The notes under the pieces are model-generated. The model saw only the letters and a program-made list of their open reading frames with translations. It had not been told where the DNA came from and ran no database searches. 64,000 bases of DNA, taken from the NCBI RefSeq assembly GCF_000938255.1, contig NZ_JYMR01000001.1:1-64000 (forward strand). Reading direction: 5' to 3'. Origin of the DNA: Bradyrhizobium sp. LTSP849. GTDB lineage: Bacteria; Pseudomonadota; Alphaproteobacteria; Rhizobiales; Xanthobacteraceae. The stretch's first letter is position 1, and each line of letters begins with the position of its first letter. Of the stretch, positions 52,991 to 62,270 are shown in pieces. The position numbers and the translations under genes were made by a program.

Positions 52991-53320
52991 CAGAAGATCC
53001 TCCTTGTCACGGCGACAGTCTCGCCGCTCCAGAGGACCAGATGAGGAGAATGCGCCCTCACCTTCAACTTACAAATGCGCCAGATTCTGACGCGGAAGTT
53101 AGGGAGGCAAGCTCTCTCACCCTCGCCCCGTTCTTACGGGGAGAGGGTGAGGTGAGGGGCTATTTCCGCGAGTGTGATGCGAGCTGATTCACGACACTCA
53201 CTCAACGAGTCGGATGGACCTACATCTCGGCGACGCAGTGCCCTGCCCCTCACCCGGATCGCTGGCGCGATCCGACCTCTCCCCGCAGCAGGGCGGGGAG
53301 CGGTTAAGAGAGACGCGGCG
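52991..53320. other. Intergenic region with divergent CTCTCCC-type repeat
   Basis: A 330-base gap upstream of the Gly-rich protein and downstream of tex. The left 120 bases must carry the promoter of the Gly-rich gene; no consensus is clear. The rest is the repeat at 53114-53310. Confidence 0.6.
53114..53310. repeat. Hairpin repeat, divergent CTCTCCC subfamily
   Basis: Contains CTCTCACCCTCGCCCCGTTC with GGGGAGAGGGTGAGGTGAGG, and on the right CCCTCACCCGGATCGCTGGC with GATCCGACCTCTCCCC. Related in outline to 621-767 and 18708-18866 but with different arms. Confidence 0.75.
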
Positions 53321-55657
53321 CTACGCTCGTTTGCCACCGTTCTTCTCGGCCGCACGTCGCAATGCTTCCGCGAGCGCGCCACCGCCGGAGGATTCCTGCT
53401 TGCGCGGCGCCGACGAGGTCATGCGGGCGGCATTGCGCGAGCTGTTGTCGCGCTGCATGCCGGGCGCATCCTTCTTGTCACCGACCTCGTCGTCGAGCCG
53501 CAAGGTCAGCGAGATGCGTTTGCGCGCGACCTCGAAGTCCAGCACCTTCACCTTGACGATGTCGCCGGGCTTCACCACCTCGCGCGGATCCTTGATGAAG
53601 GTTTTTGACATCGCCGAGATGTGCACGAGGCCGTCCTGGTGCACGCCAATGTCGACGAAGGCGCCGAAGGCGGCGACATTGGTCACGGTGCCCTCGAGGA
53701 TCATGCCCTTCTTGAGATGCTTGATCTCCTCGACGCCCTCCATGAACACCGCGGCCTTGAATGCCGGACGCGGATCGCGGCCGGGCTTTTCAAGTTCGCG
53801 CAGGATGTCGGTGACGGTCGGCAGACCGAAGGTCTCGTCGACGAAATCCTTCGGCTTCAGCGTGCGCACGATCTCGCTGCTGCCGATCAGTGCCTTGATG
53901 TCGCTCTTGGTGGCGGAAAGGATACGCCGCACCACCGGATAGGCTTCCGGATGCACGCCGGAGGCATCGAGCGGGTCTTCGCCGCCGAGGATGCGCAGGA
54001 AGCCCGCGCACTGCTCGAACGCCTTGGGCCCGAGCCGCGGTACCTCCTTCAGCGCCTTGCGCGACTTGAAGGGGCCGTTAGCATCGCGGTGCTGCACGAT
54101 GCTTTGCGCCAGGCCCGAGCCGACGCCCGACACGCGGGCGAGCAGCGGCGCGGACGCCGTGTTGACATCGACGCCGACGGCGTTCACGCAATCTTCGACC
54201 ACGGCATCGAGCGACTTGGCGAGCTTGGCCTGACCGAGGTCGTGCTGATACTGGCCGACGCCGATCGCCTTGGGCTCGATCTTGACCAGCTCGGCGAGCG
54301 GATCCTGGAGCCGACGCGCGATCGAAACCGCGCCGCGCAGGGTGACGTCCAGCTCGGGCAATTCCTGCGACGCGAAGGCAGACGCCGAATAGACCGACGC
54401 GCCGGCTTCCGACACCACGATCTTGGTCATCTTCAGTTCGGCCAGGCCCTTGACGAGGTCGGCTGCAAGCTTGTCGGTTTCGCGCGAGGCGGTGCCGTTA
54501 CCGATCGCAATCAGCTCGACGCGGTGCTTCAGCGCGAGCTTGCCGAGGATGGCAAGCGACTCGTTCCACTGCCGCTGCGGCTCGTGCGGATAGATCACAG
54601 CGGTATCGACAACCTTGCCGGTCGCGTCGGTGACGGCGACCTTGACGCCGGTGCGGTAGCCGGGATCGAGTCCCAAGGTGACGCGGGTGCCGGCGGGCGC
54701 GGCCAGCAACAGGTCGCGCAAATTGGAGGCGAACACGCGCACGGCCTCGGTCTCGGCCGCATTCCACAGCCGCATGCGCAGGTCGATATTGAGATGCACC
54801 TGGATCTTGGTGCGCCAGGCCCAGCGCACGGTGTCGATCATCCAGCGGTCGCCGGCGCGCTTGAGATCGGCGATGCCGAACCGCTTCATGATCTTCAGCT
54901 CGTAGATTCCCGGCGCGCCTGCCGGCGGCGCTTCGGGCTCGGCCTGGATCTGAAGATCGAGGATCTCTTCCTTTTCGCCGCGGAACATCGCGAGGATGCG
55001 GTGCGAGGGCAGCTTTGTCAGCGGCTCGGAGAACTCGAAATAGTCGGCGAACTTTTCGCCCTCGGTCTTCTTGCCGTCGCGCACCTTGGAGGCCATGCGC
55101 GCATTGGTCCAGACGTCCTCGCGCAGCGCGCCGATCAGGTCGGCGTCCTCGTCAAAACGTTCGACCAGAATGGCGCGGGCACCGTCGAGTGCTGCGGCAG
55201 CGTCCGCAACGCCCTTCTCGGCGTTGACGAAGGTCTCCGCAACCAGCTTGGGATCGTTCGTGGGCTCCGCCATCAGCTGATTGGCGAGCGGCTCGAGGCC
55301 GGCTTCCTTGGCGACCTCGGCCTTGGTGCGGCGCTTGGGCTTGAACGGCAGATAGATGTCTTCGAGGCGCGCCTTGCTGTCGGCGGCGAGAATACTGGCC
55401 TCTAACGCGGCATCGAGCTTGCCCTGCTCGCGGACCGACTCGAGGATTGACTTGCGGCGATCTTCGAGCTCACGCAGGTAGACCAGGCGCTCCTCCAGGG
55501 TGCGTAATTGCGCGTCGTCGAGCGCACCGGTCGCTTCCTTCCGGTAACGGGCGATGAAAGGGACCGTGGCGCCGCCGTCAAGCAACGTCACCGTCGCCTC
55601 GACCTGCTCGGGGCGAACCCCAAGCTCCTGCGCAATTTTCTGGTTGATATTCGCCAC
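53321..55657 (-). CDS. tex: Tex-family RNA-binding protein with S1 domain
   Basis: 778 residues from a GTG with GAGGG upstream. Tex layout: N-terminal helical region ([32 protein letters not shown]), YqgF/RNase H-like domain ([20 protein letters not shown]), helix-hairpin-helix region ([40 protein letters not shown]), S1 domain ([29 protein letters not shown]), and a basic, disordered C terminus ending in EKNGGKRA. Tex is a conserved cytoplasmic nucleic-acid-binding protein linked to transcription and RNA handling. Confidence 0.95.
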   Translation of the reverse strand: MANINQKIAQELGVRPEQVEATVTLLDGGATVPFIARYRKEATGALDDAQLRTLEERLVYLRELEDRRKSILESVREQGKLDAALEASILAADSKARLEDIYLPFKPKRRTKAEVAKEAGLEPLANQLMAEPTNDPKLVAETFVNAEKGVADAAAALDGARAILVERFDEDADLIGALREDVWTNARMASKVRDGKKTEGEKFADYFEFSEPLTKLPSHRILAMFRGEKEEILDLQIQAEPEAPPAGAPGIYELKIMKRFGIADLKRAGDRWMIDTVRWAWRTKIQVHLNIDLRMRLWNAAETEAVRVFASNLRDLLLAAPAGTRVTLGLDPGYRTGVKVAVTDATGKVVDTAVIYPHEPQRQWNESLAILGKLALKHRVELIAIGNGTASRETDKLAADLVKGLAELKMTKIVVSEAGASVYSASAFASQELPELDVTLRGAVSIARRLQDPLAELVKIEPKAIGVGQYQHDLGQAKLAKSLDAVVEDCVNAVGVDVNTASAPLLARVSGVGSGLAQSIVQHRDANGPFKSRKALKEVPRLGPKAFEQCAGFLRILGGEDPLDASGVHPEAYPVVRRILSATKSDIKALIGSSEIVRTLKPKDFVDETFGLPTVTDILRELEKPGRDPRPAFKAAVFMEGVEEIKHLKKGMILEGTVTNVAAFGAFVDIGVHQDGLVHISAMSKTFIKDPREVVKPGDIVKVKVLDFEVARKRISLTLRLDDEVGDKKDAPGMQRDNSSRNAARMTSSAPRKQESSGGGALAEALRRAAEKNGGKRA

Positions 55658-56065
55658 GCGAGAATCCCTCTTCCAAGCACGCAACGCGAACCGAAACCGG
55701 CCGCGGGACGCCGCTTATGGACCAACCAAGGTTGATTCATCAAGGTGCGGCGCGCAACCGTCGACAGAGGATTTTTTTGTTGACCCGATGCGATCTCGCC
55801 ACAATCGTGGGGGCGGCGGCCCAGCGCTGTGTTGCGTCGATCAAGATATTAGCCCGTCATCCTGAGGTGCGAGCCATGGGGCGCAACGCGCCACATGGTG
55901 AGCCTCGAAGGATGAACGGCCAAGAGCCGGGCCGTCGCCCTTCGAGACGCGCAAGAGCGCGCACCTCAGGGTGACGGTGTGAGAGCACGGCTTGTGGCTT
56001 GACATGCACCCCGGTTCCACGGCTGGTTTACGTGCCGGGCCCCTAAAGCCCACACGAGGACTAGA
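55658..56065. other. Divergent intergenic region with one hairpin repeat
   Basis: 408 bases between tex and the cyanuric acid amidohydrolase gene. The repeat occupies 55856-55975. The tex side (55658-55855) has no recognisable promoter consensus, and no small gene with a ribosome-binding site stands out. Confidence 0.6.
55856..55975. repeat. Hairpin repeat, GTCATCCTGAGGTGCG family
   Basis: 120 bases starting GTCATCCTGAGGTGCGAGCC and ending GAGCGCGCACCTCAGGGTGAC, with internal CCTCGAAGGATGAACGGCC and GGGCCGTCGCCCTTCGAG. Only copy seen in the window. Confidence 0.85.
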
Positions 56066-57175
56066 ATGCGGACGACATCGGTCGGCGTCATCAGGATCGC
56101 CACCAAGGGCCCCGGCGACGTCTCCGGCCTCATGGACTTGATCGGCTCCGGCGTGATCGACCCGAAATCCATCCTCGCCGTCCTCGGCAAGACCGAGGGC
56201 AATGGCGGCGTCAACGACTTCACCCGGGAATATGCCGTCGCCGCGCTGTGCACGGCGCTGGCGCCGAGGCTCGGCCTGTCTCCGGAGGAGGTCGAGCAGC
56301 GCATCGCCTTCGTGATGTCCGGCGGCACCGAGGGCGTGCTCAGCCCACATATCACGGTGTTCACGCGCCGCGAAGCCGAACGACCGGCCAGTGTTTCCGA
56401 TAAGCGCCTGAGCATCGGCATGGCGCATACCCGCGATTTTCTCCCCGAGGAGCTCGGTCGTTCCGCGCAGATCGCGGAGACGGCCAAGGCCGTCAAGGCC
56501 GCGATGGAGGATGCCGGCATCGCCGATCCCGCGGACGTCCATTTCGTGCAGATCAAATGCCCGCTGCTCACCAGCGACCGCGTCGAGGCGGCAGGCGCAC
56601 GCGGTAACAAGACAGCGACGACCAGCGCCTATACCTCGATGGCCTATTCGCGCGGCGCCTCCGCGCTCGGAGTTGCGGTGGCGCTCGGCGAGATCACTTC
56701 CGACATCCGCGATGAGGACGTACTGCGACGCTACGATTTGTTCTCGTCGGTCGCCTCCACCTCGTCCGGGATCGAGCTGATGCATAATGTCGTCATCGTG
56801 CTCGGCAACTCGGCGTCATCCGCGAGCGAATTCGAGATAGGACACACCGTGATGAGCGACGCGATCGACGCCACCGCGGTAATGTCAGCGCTTGAGAGCG
56901 TCGGACTTGGCATTGCGTCACAAGCAAAGGCGGGCCGCGAGTTCGTCAACATCTTCGCCAAGGCCGAGGCCTCGCCGAACGGCAGCGTGCGTGGCTTCCG
57001 TCATACCATGCTGGAAGACACCGACATCAGTTCGACGCGCCACGCCCGCGCAGCCGTCGGCGGCTTGATTGCCGGCCTCGCCGGCACCGGTGCGATCTAC
57101 GTCTCCGGTGGCGCCGAGCACCAGGGACCGGCCGGCGGCGGTCCGGTTGCGGTCATTGCACGGCTGCCCGATTGA
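56066..57175 (+). CDS. Cyanuric acid amidohydrolase / barbiturase-family enzyme
   Basis: 369 residues of the ring-opening amidohydrolase family. The three Ser-Lys pairs are visible: Lys42 (GKTEGNG) with Ser85 (MSGGTEGVLSPH), Lys164 (QIKCPLLT) with Ser233/234 (ASTSSG), and Lys299 (FAKAEASPNG) with Ser347 (VSGGAEHQGP). SASSASEFEIGHTVMSDAID is also family-typical. These enzymes hydrolyse cyanuric acid to carboxybiuret, or barbiturate to ureidomalonate; which one cannot be told from these motifs alone. An amidase gene follows after 126 bases on the same strand. Confidence 0.93.
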   Translation: MRTTSVGVIRIATKGPGDVSGLMDLIGSGVIDPKSILAVLGKTEGNGGVNDFTREYAVAALCTALAPRLGLSPEEVEQRIAFVMSGGTEGVLSPHITVFTRREAERPASVSDKRLSIGMAHTRDFLPEELGRSAQIAETAKAVKAAMEDAGIADPADVHFVQIKCPLLTSDRVEAAGARGNKTATTSAYTSMAYSRGASALGVAVALGEITSDIRDEDVLRRYDLFSSVASTSSGIELMHNVVIVLGNSASSASEFEIGHTVMSDAIDATAVMSALESVGLGIASQAKAGREFVNIFAKAEASPNGSVRGFRHTMLEDTDISSTRHARAAVGGLIAGLAGTGAIYVSGGAEHQGPAGGGPVAVIARLPD

Positions 57176-57301
57176 TGCATCCGCATTAGAAGCTCACACG
57201 ACCTCTCCGCCCGGCGCAACCCTGCCCCTCGCGCCGGCTCAGTTGATTCAGGCGGTCCCTTGCGAAAAAGGTGACGCCGCATCTCAAGGGATTTGAACTT
57301 C

Positions 57302-58771
57302 ATGACTTTGCCGATGAGCTGGAACGAATGGGCACAGCACGATGGCGTGGGGCTGGCCGCGCGCGTCCGCAAGGGTGAGCTGACGGCGAAGGAATTGGCC
57401 CGCCAGGCCGCCGCGGCCGTTGCCAAGGTCAATCCGACGCTGTCAGGCGTGGTCGAGCTGTTCGACGACGTGATCGCCGATCCGGCCAAGGACGGCGCCA
57501 ATCTCGCCGGCCCGTTCGCAGGCCTGCCCTTCCTGATGAAGGATCTCGGCCCGACCATGAAGGGCCGGCTCCAGGAGATGGGCTCGCTGTTGATGCGCGG
57601 CAATCGCGCCGCCGCCGACACATTCCTGACCGGAAAATTGCGCCAGGCCGGACTGAACCTGATTGGGCGAACGACGACGCCGGAATTCGGCGTGTGCAGC
57701 TCGGCCGACAATCCGGCCGTCTATGTCACGCGCAATCCCTGGAATACCGACTACACCACCTGCGGTTCATCGGCGGGAAGCGCGGCGATGGTCGCGGCCG
57801 GCGTCGTGCCGATCGCACATGCGACCGATGGCGGCGGCTCGATCCGCATTCCCGCCGGCGTCAACGGCAATATCGGCCTGAAGGTGTCGCGCGGCGTGTT
57901 CTCGCTGGCGCCGCACATGTCGGACCTCACCGGCCTCGTCTCGATCCAGGGCTGCCAGTCGCGCTCGGTGCGCGACACTGCGGCCTTCGTCGACCATGCC
58001 CGCGGGCCTGCGCCCGGCGAGTTCATGCCATTCTGGACCACGGCGCAGCCCTATAGCGAGATGGTCAAGCGCGATCCGGCGAAGCTTCGCATCGCGCTGT
58101 CGCACACCTGGGGTGACTACACCGCGACGCCGCACATCGCGGCCGAACTGGAGAAGACCGGCCGTTTCCTCGAAGGCCTCGGCCACCACGTCGACTATGC
58201 GCTGCCCGAGCTCGACTTCCGCACCGCGTTCGAGGCCCAGACTACCTGCTACATCAGCAATTTTGCCGTGGTGATCTCCAACATGCTCGCCGCACGCGGG
58301 CTGGAGCGGCCGCCAGAGGATCTGATCGAGCCCGTCAACATCCGTATCTGGGAAGCCGGGCGGCACACGAGTTTCGCCGACCGCGCCAGGATGCAAGGCG
58401 TGTTCAACACGACGTCGCGCGGCTTCGGCAGCTTCTTCGAACAGTGGGACGTGATCCTGACGCCGATCACCGCGCTGCCGACGCCGAAGGTCGGCACGAA
58501 AGAATATCTCACCATCTCCGACAATCCGGACGTGCTCGACTGGTTCGGCAATCTCTGGCGCTTTTTCGCCTTCACGCCGCTCGCCAATCTCTGCGGCATG
58601 CCCGCGATCTCGATGCCGATGGCGGCGCAAGATCACGGCCTGCCGCTCGGCATCCAGGCGATTGCGAAGCAGGCCAATGACGGCCTGCTGCTGCAACTCG
58701 CCGCCCAGATCGAGCGCGCACTCGACGGCAAGTGGAACGGCGGCAAGAAGCCGAAGGTGCATGTCGGCTAG
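57302..58771 (+). CDS. Amidase-signature hydrolase, NylA-like
   Basis: 489 residues. Amidase-signature triad: Lys80 (PFLMKDLG), cis-Ser in TTCGSSAGSAAMVAAG (156/157) and nucleophile Ser180 (DGGGSIRIPAG). Overall plan and length resemble 6-aminohexanoate cyclic-dimer hydrolase (NylA) and related amidases more than GatA. It follows the cyanuric acid amidohydrolase gene and could act on a linear amide from that pathway (biuret-like) or on an unrelated amide. I choose the ATG at 57302 with AAGGGA upstream; a TTG three codons earlier is too close to that site. Confidence 0.9.
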   Translation: MTLPMSWNEWAQHDGVGLAARVRKGELTAKELARQAAAAVAKVNPTLSGVVELFDDVIADPAKDGANLAGPFAGLPFLMKDLGPTMKGRLQEMGSLLMRGNRAAADTFLTGKLRQAGLNLIGRTTTPEFGVCSSADNPAVYVTRNPWNTDYTTCGSSAGSAAMVAAGVVPIAHATDGGGSIRIPAGVNGNIGLKVSRGVFSLAPHMSDLTGLVSIQGCQSRSVRDTAAFVDHARGPAPGEFMPFWTTAQPYSEMVKRDPAKLRIALSHTWGDYTATPHIAAELEKTGRFLEGLGHHVDYALPELDFRTAFEAQTTCYISNFAVVISNMLAARGLERPPEDLIEPVNIRIWEAGRHTSFADRARMQGVFNTTSRGFGSFFEQWDVILTPITALPTPKVGTKEYLTISDNPDVLDWFGNLWRFFAFTPLANLCGMPAISMPMAAQDHGLPLGIQAIAKQANDGLLLQLAAQIERALDGKWNGGKKPKVHVG

Positions 58772-58777
58772 GGGTCA

Positions 58778-58801
58778 GCGATCGCATTGAGATGCGATCG
58801 C
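58778..58801. terminator. Perfect hairpin between convergent genes
   Basis: GCGATCGCAT and ATGCGATCGC pair perfectly around TGAG, six bases after the amidase stop and eight from the stop of the convergent gene. A likely two-way transcription end without T tracts. Confidence 0.6.
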
Positions 58802-58808
58802 CTGGGCT

Positions 58809-60035
58809 CTACTGCGCGCCCTTGCCAACGCCTCGCGCGATCGCTTTATCGGTGGGCCCGCGCGAGACACCATGATCCGCGAGCAGCCGCGCCGCGGGGC
58901 TTCGCGTTTCGGCAAACAAGGCGACAAGCGCATTGGCGCCGGTCACAGCGGCATAGCCCACCTCCTGAGCGTGGAGCGCGGCGCGCTGATCGACGCGCTT
59001 GAACGCCGCCGTGGGCTCGGCACTCCCGGTCTCGGTCACGGTGTGTTTGAGCTCGTTGTCGAGATATTGCGCAAGGCTTTGCCTCAGCCCAGCGAGATTT
59101 GCGTCGCAGGCGCGCATCACCGCAGATGCTTCCGCATCATCGATCAGAGCGAGCAGCAAATGCTCAAGCGTCGCGTATTGATGGCGACGCCCATCAGCGT
59201 GATCCAGCGCCTGCCGTTTCGTGGCCGCGTAATTTGCCGAGATTTGGCGCTGCGACAGATCAAGCAGCGCTTCGATCCGCTCGAGCCGTTTCATGGGATC
59301 GAGCGTCGCCAGCAGCTCGTATTTGTCGCTGACGGGCAGCCTCATCCGCGTCGCGACGGTATCGGCGATCTGTCCAGGATCGCGCGTTTGATCGAAGAAC
59401 AGCCAGATATCCGGTACCAGAATTCCATGCGCCGCCGTGTAATCCTGAAAACGCTGATAGATCCTTCGGATCAGATCCCGGGCATCGCGGGCCGCTCCTT
59501 CGCTAACTTCAGCCGCCTCAGCCTGATAGCCAGAGGCTTCAGTCGCAAAGCTGCGTAGCGCGACACGCCGATGCGCGCGCGTCAGCACCCTGAACGTACC
59601 ATCGGCGAGCGGTTCGAGTTCGAGCAGCTGGGCCAATACGCCGATTTCGTAAACATCGGAAAATCGGGGTTCATCGACGGCCGCCTCCTGCTGGATCGCC
59701 ACGACGATCTCCCGCCCACCTTCAAACGCCTGGTTCAGGGCCTGGACGGTTCTCTCGCGGCCCACAAACATCGGGTAAGTCGCATTCGGAAATGGAACGA
59801 GATCGCGCAGCGGAACGGCTGGATAGACCGCCGTTGTCGTCTTGAGCCGTGCAGCCGGTACAGTTGCGTCACGGCGCTCGGCGTGAAGCAGTGCCGACAA
59901 CGTGTTCCAGTCGGCAACGCCGAGCATCCTCGACACCAGTTCGAGGCTCTCGCTGTGACTGATGGTGACGGCCTTGGTAGTCAGGGATTCGCGCAGGGTC
60001 TGCGCCATAGCCTTGGCATCGCGAAAATCGCGCAT
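58809..60035 (-). CDS. Fusion: glyoxalase-associated N domain + Lon N-domain + ClpA N-domain
   Basis: 408 residues, no ATPase or protease domain. 1-52: RDAKAMAQTLRESLTTKAVT followed by SHSESLELVSRMLGVADWN, the small domain found at the start of glyoxalase-superfamily proteins. 72-265: Lon substrate-binding N-domain (PAVPLRDLVPFPNATYPMFV, DVYEIGVLAQLLELEPLADG). 283-392: ClpA-type N-domain with both repeats (YATLEHLLLALIDDAEASAV, and FKRVDQRAALHAQEVGYAAV, TGANALVALF), a fold that in ClpA binds ClpS and substrates. GAGG precedes the ATG. It combines recognition parts of two proteases without their motors, so an adaptor or inhibitor role is a reasonable inference. The next gene on this strand upstream is separated by 181 bases. 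Confidence 0.88.
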   Translation of the reverse strand: MRDFRDAKAMAQTLRESLTTKAVTISHSESLELVSRMLGVADWNTLSALLHAERRDATVPAARLKTTTAVYPAVPLRDLVPFPNATYPMFVGRERTVQALNQAFEGGREIVVAIQQEAAVDEPRFSDVYEIGVLAQLLELEPLADGTFRVLTRAHRRVALRSFATEASGYQAEAAEVSEGAARDARDLIRRIYQRFQDYTAAHGILVPDIWLFFDQTRDPGQIADTVATRMRLPVSDKYELLATLDPMKRLERIEALLDLSQRQISANYAATKRQALDHADGRRHQYATLEHLLLALIDDAEASAVMRACDANLAGLRQSLAQYLDNELKHTVTETGSAEPTAAFKRVDQRAALHAQEVGYAAVTGANALVALFAETRSPAARLLADHGVSRGPTDKAIARGVGKGAQ

Positions 60036-60216
60036 CGGTTCGTCCTCTGCATGAGCGATCCAGGTGTGTCAGGTGGTTGCGTTGCTGACCCGGTCGCTCG
60101 GGCAAAGGGGGCCGATCAGGGCTCGATACGTTCACCATTCCGCGGAGGGGGCAACCGGCAGGTCGTATCAACCTGCGTAAAAAATGGCGCAAACAGTGCG
60201 TCGAGTCAATTGCCGT

Positions 60217-60534
60217 TCAATTCTTCACCGCCGGAATCTCCTCCGGAGTCGGCTGCTGCTGTCCGAGCTTGTACATCGCCAGTGCCTTGTCGAGCGCTTC
60301 GCGCAAGGCCAGTGCCGCGGCCACGCTACAACGCAGATGCGCGGTCTGGACCACGTCGACCCTGACGGCAGCACCGACCGGCAGCAGGAGGTTGGCGGCG
60401 AGCTCGATCTGGATCGCGCCGTTGTGATGGCCGAAGCAGGACGCGCCGTCGAAATAGATGATCGGCGCCCGCTCGGAGCTGGAGCTCGAAATGGTGACGG
60501 GCCCCTGATTGGCGGGCGTCTCGGGGTCGGCCAT
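60217..60534 (-). CDS. Conserved-type hypothetical protein (105 aa)
   Basis: 105 residues starting MADPETPANQGPVTISSSSS, with a likely beta-rich core (APIIYFDGASCFGHHNGAIQ, IELAANLLLPVGAAVRVDVV) and a C-terminal helix (AAALALREALDKALAMYKLG). Some resemblance to DUF3467-type small proteins, not strong enough to name. No signal peptide or membrane segment. The start at 60534 gives a clean frame. Function unknown. Confidence 0.65.
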   Translation of the reverse strand: MADPETPANQGPVTISSSSSERAPIIYFDGASCFGHHNGAIQIELAANLLLPVGAAVRVDVVQTAHLRCSVAAALALREALDKALAMYKLGQQQPTPEEIPAVKN

Positions 60535-60608
60535 GGGATACTCCTCGCGGGCAGTGGACGAACGCCCACCATCGTTGCTTCGCCCCGCCCTGTCGAGGCC
60601 AAACCGGG

Positions 60609-60695
60609 CCTAAAGCGCGATGTCATCGCGCTTTAGGTTATTGTTTGAGCATGATCTTTTCGGAAAACCGCCGCGCACTTTTCCGGATCATGCTC
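60609..60695. repeat. Hairpin repeats: 29-bp palindrome plus GCATGATC family copy 2
   Basis: First, CCTAAAGCGCGATG and CATCGCGCTTTAGG pair perfectly around a single T (60609-60637). Then GAGCATGATCTTTTCGGAAA at 60647 onward pairs with CTTTTCCGGATCATGCTC ending at 60695, the same family as 34621-34665 but with longer arms. Confidence 0.9.
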
Positions 60696-60765
60696 GAGCA
60701 GACCCGCCGTACAGCGATGCATGCGATGTTTTGCGCGGCGCGCGGCACTGGTCTAGAACGTGACC

Positions 60766-61689
60766 ATGTCCAACTCTCCTACGTCCAGCTCACCGACCAC
60801 GCTTGCCTTCGCGGAACTCGCCGAGGCCATCAAAGGCCGCCGTTCCGATTACGGCCATATCAGCGGACTCCAGCTCGACCGCTTTGCACCGGGAGAAGCC
60901 TGGTCGAGCCTGCCCTACCGCCCCGCCTTCGTCGGCGACACCGAGACCGGCGTACTGCATGGCGGCGTCGTCACCGCGATGCTGGACGAGAGCTGCGGCA
61001 TGGCCGTGCAGCTCGCGCTCGACGGCACAAGTGCGATTGCAACGCTCGACCTGCGCATCGACTACCAGAAGCCGGCGACGCCCGGCCTCGACATCAAGGC
61101 GCATTCGGTCTGCTACCGCACTACCCGTTCGATCGCCTTCGTGCGCTCCACCGCCTACCAGGACTCCGAGGACGATCCGGTCGCGACCGCGACCGCCTGC
61201 TTCATGATCGGCGCCAACCGCACCAACATGCTCGCGGACATCAGGCTCGACAACCGCGCCATCGCGACGCTGGAGGCGCCTGAGGATCCGGATGGCCCGT
61301 TCGCCAACAGCCCGTTCGCGCGCTGCCTCGGCATTCGCGTCAACGACGATGGCACGCTGACGATGCCGTTCTCGCCAATGATCATCGGCAACCCGATCCT
61401 GCCCGCGATCCATGGCGGCATGACCGGCGCCTTCCTCGAGACCACCGCGATTTTTGGCGTGAGGCGCGAGCTCGGGATTGCCGCACTACCGAAGCCGATC
61501 GGGCTGACGGTCAACTATCTGCGCTCCGGCCGTGCGCTCGACAGCTTTGCCAATGTCTCGATCGTGAAACAGGGCCGGCGTATCGTCGCCTTCGAGGCGC
61601 GGGCCTGGCAGGACGATCCGGATAAACCGATAGCCTCCGCCTTCGGTCATTTCATGCTGCGCCCGACGCCTGGAAATGACGAGGAATAG
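60766..61689 (+). CDS. Double-hotdog thioesterase-family protein
   Basis: 307 residues with two hotdog domains. The first carries the PaaI-type GVLHGGVVTAMLDESCGMAV (about 66-85) and LDLRIDYQKPATPG; the second carries ILPAIHGGMTGAFLETTAIF and PKPIGLTVNYLRSGRALD. Both keep the HGG turn and an acidic residue in the following helix, as in acyl-CoA thioesterases. A GTG two codons upstream (60760) is an alternative start; neither has a clear ribosome-binding site. Monocistronic. Substrate unknown. Confidence 0.87.
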   Translation: MSNSPTSSSPTTLAFAELAEAIKGRRSDYGHISGLQLDRFAPGEAWSSLPYRPAFVGDTETGVLHGGVVTAMLDESCGMAVQLALDGTSAIATLDLRIDYQKPATPGLDIKAHSVCYRTTRSIAFVRSTAYQDSEDDPVATATACFMIGANRTNMLADIRLDNRAIATLEAPEDPDGPFANSPFARCLGIRVNDDGTLTMPFSPMIIGNPILPAIHGGMTGAFLETTAIFGVRRELGIAALPKPIGLTVNYLRSGRALDSFANVSIVKQGRRIVAFEARAWQDDPDKPIASAFGHFMLRPTPGNDEE

Positions 61690-61755
61690 GCGTATTTTGC
61701 TTGACGGCCGGGGCTTGGGACTCAACGATAGCGCGTTCCCACGAGAGGTATTGGG

Positions 61756-62121
61756 TTGCGGCATCCGATCGACATCATCGCCATGTTCGCCGCCATCTGG
61801 CTGTTGGCGTCGATGGTGCTTGATGCGCTCACGCCGAAAGAGCTGACGGCGGTCATGATCGCCATCGCGATCGGCCCCGCCATCATCATCACCGCCGTGT
61901 TCTATTATCTGCGCTGCCCGCGGACGGATTTCGCGGTGATATTCGCAGCGCTCTGGCTGATCTCGGACATCGCCATTGCCTTCATCTCGCCGAAAGAGCT
62001 GCCGCACTTCCTGATCGTGCTTGGCTTCGTGCCGGCGGCGATCATCGGAATTGTGCTGCACTGGCTGCGCTTCCAGCGCCGCCACGAGCGTCTGCCGTTG
62101 CCTTCGGCGAAACGCAGCTAG
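61756..62121 (+). CDS. Small membrane protein with internal duplication (121 aa)
   Basis: 121 residues from a TTG with GAGG seven bases upstream. Four hydrophobic helices arranged as two similar halves of about 48 residues: DIIAMFAAIWLLASMVLDAL, then TPKEL and AIIITAVFYYLR in the first; DFAVIFAALWLISDIAIAFI, then SPKEL and AIIGIVLHWLR in the second. A basic tail follows. No family recognised. Probably a small homodimeric or pseudo-symmetric membrane protein. An internal ATG at 61780 is a less likely start. Confidence 0.7.
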   Translation: MRHPIDIIAMFAAIWLLASMVLDALTPKELTAVMIAIAIGPAIIITAVFYYLRCPRTDFAVIFAALWLISDIAIAFISPKELPHFLIVLGFVPAAIIGIVLHWLRFQRRHERLPLPSAKRS

Positions 62122-62270
62122 CGAATTCGATGAAGCAACGAGGACGTTCCGAACGATCCTACAATTTTTGGGGAGGCTCGCGGAAAACGATATCCGCAAA
62201 GGATGTATTGCTATATGCTATCAACCTCACGCAGATGAAGGCTCGGACCCCGATTGCCGCGGAGTAGAGG

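Noticed and set aside
53621..55405. A 594-codon plus-strand frame opposite tex
   Set aside because: Antisense shadow of a gene with full-length Tex features.
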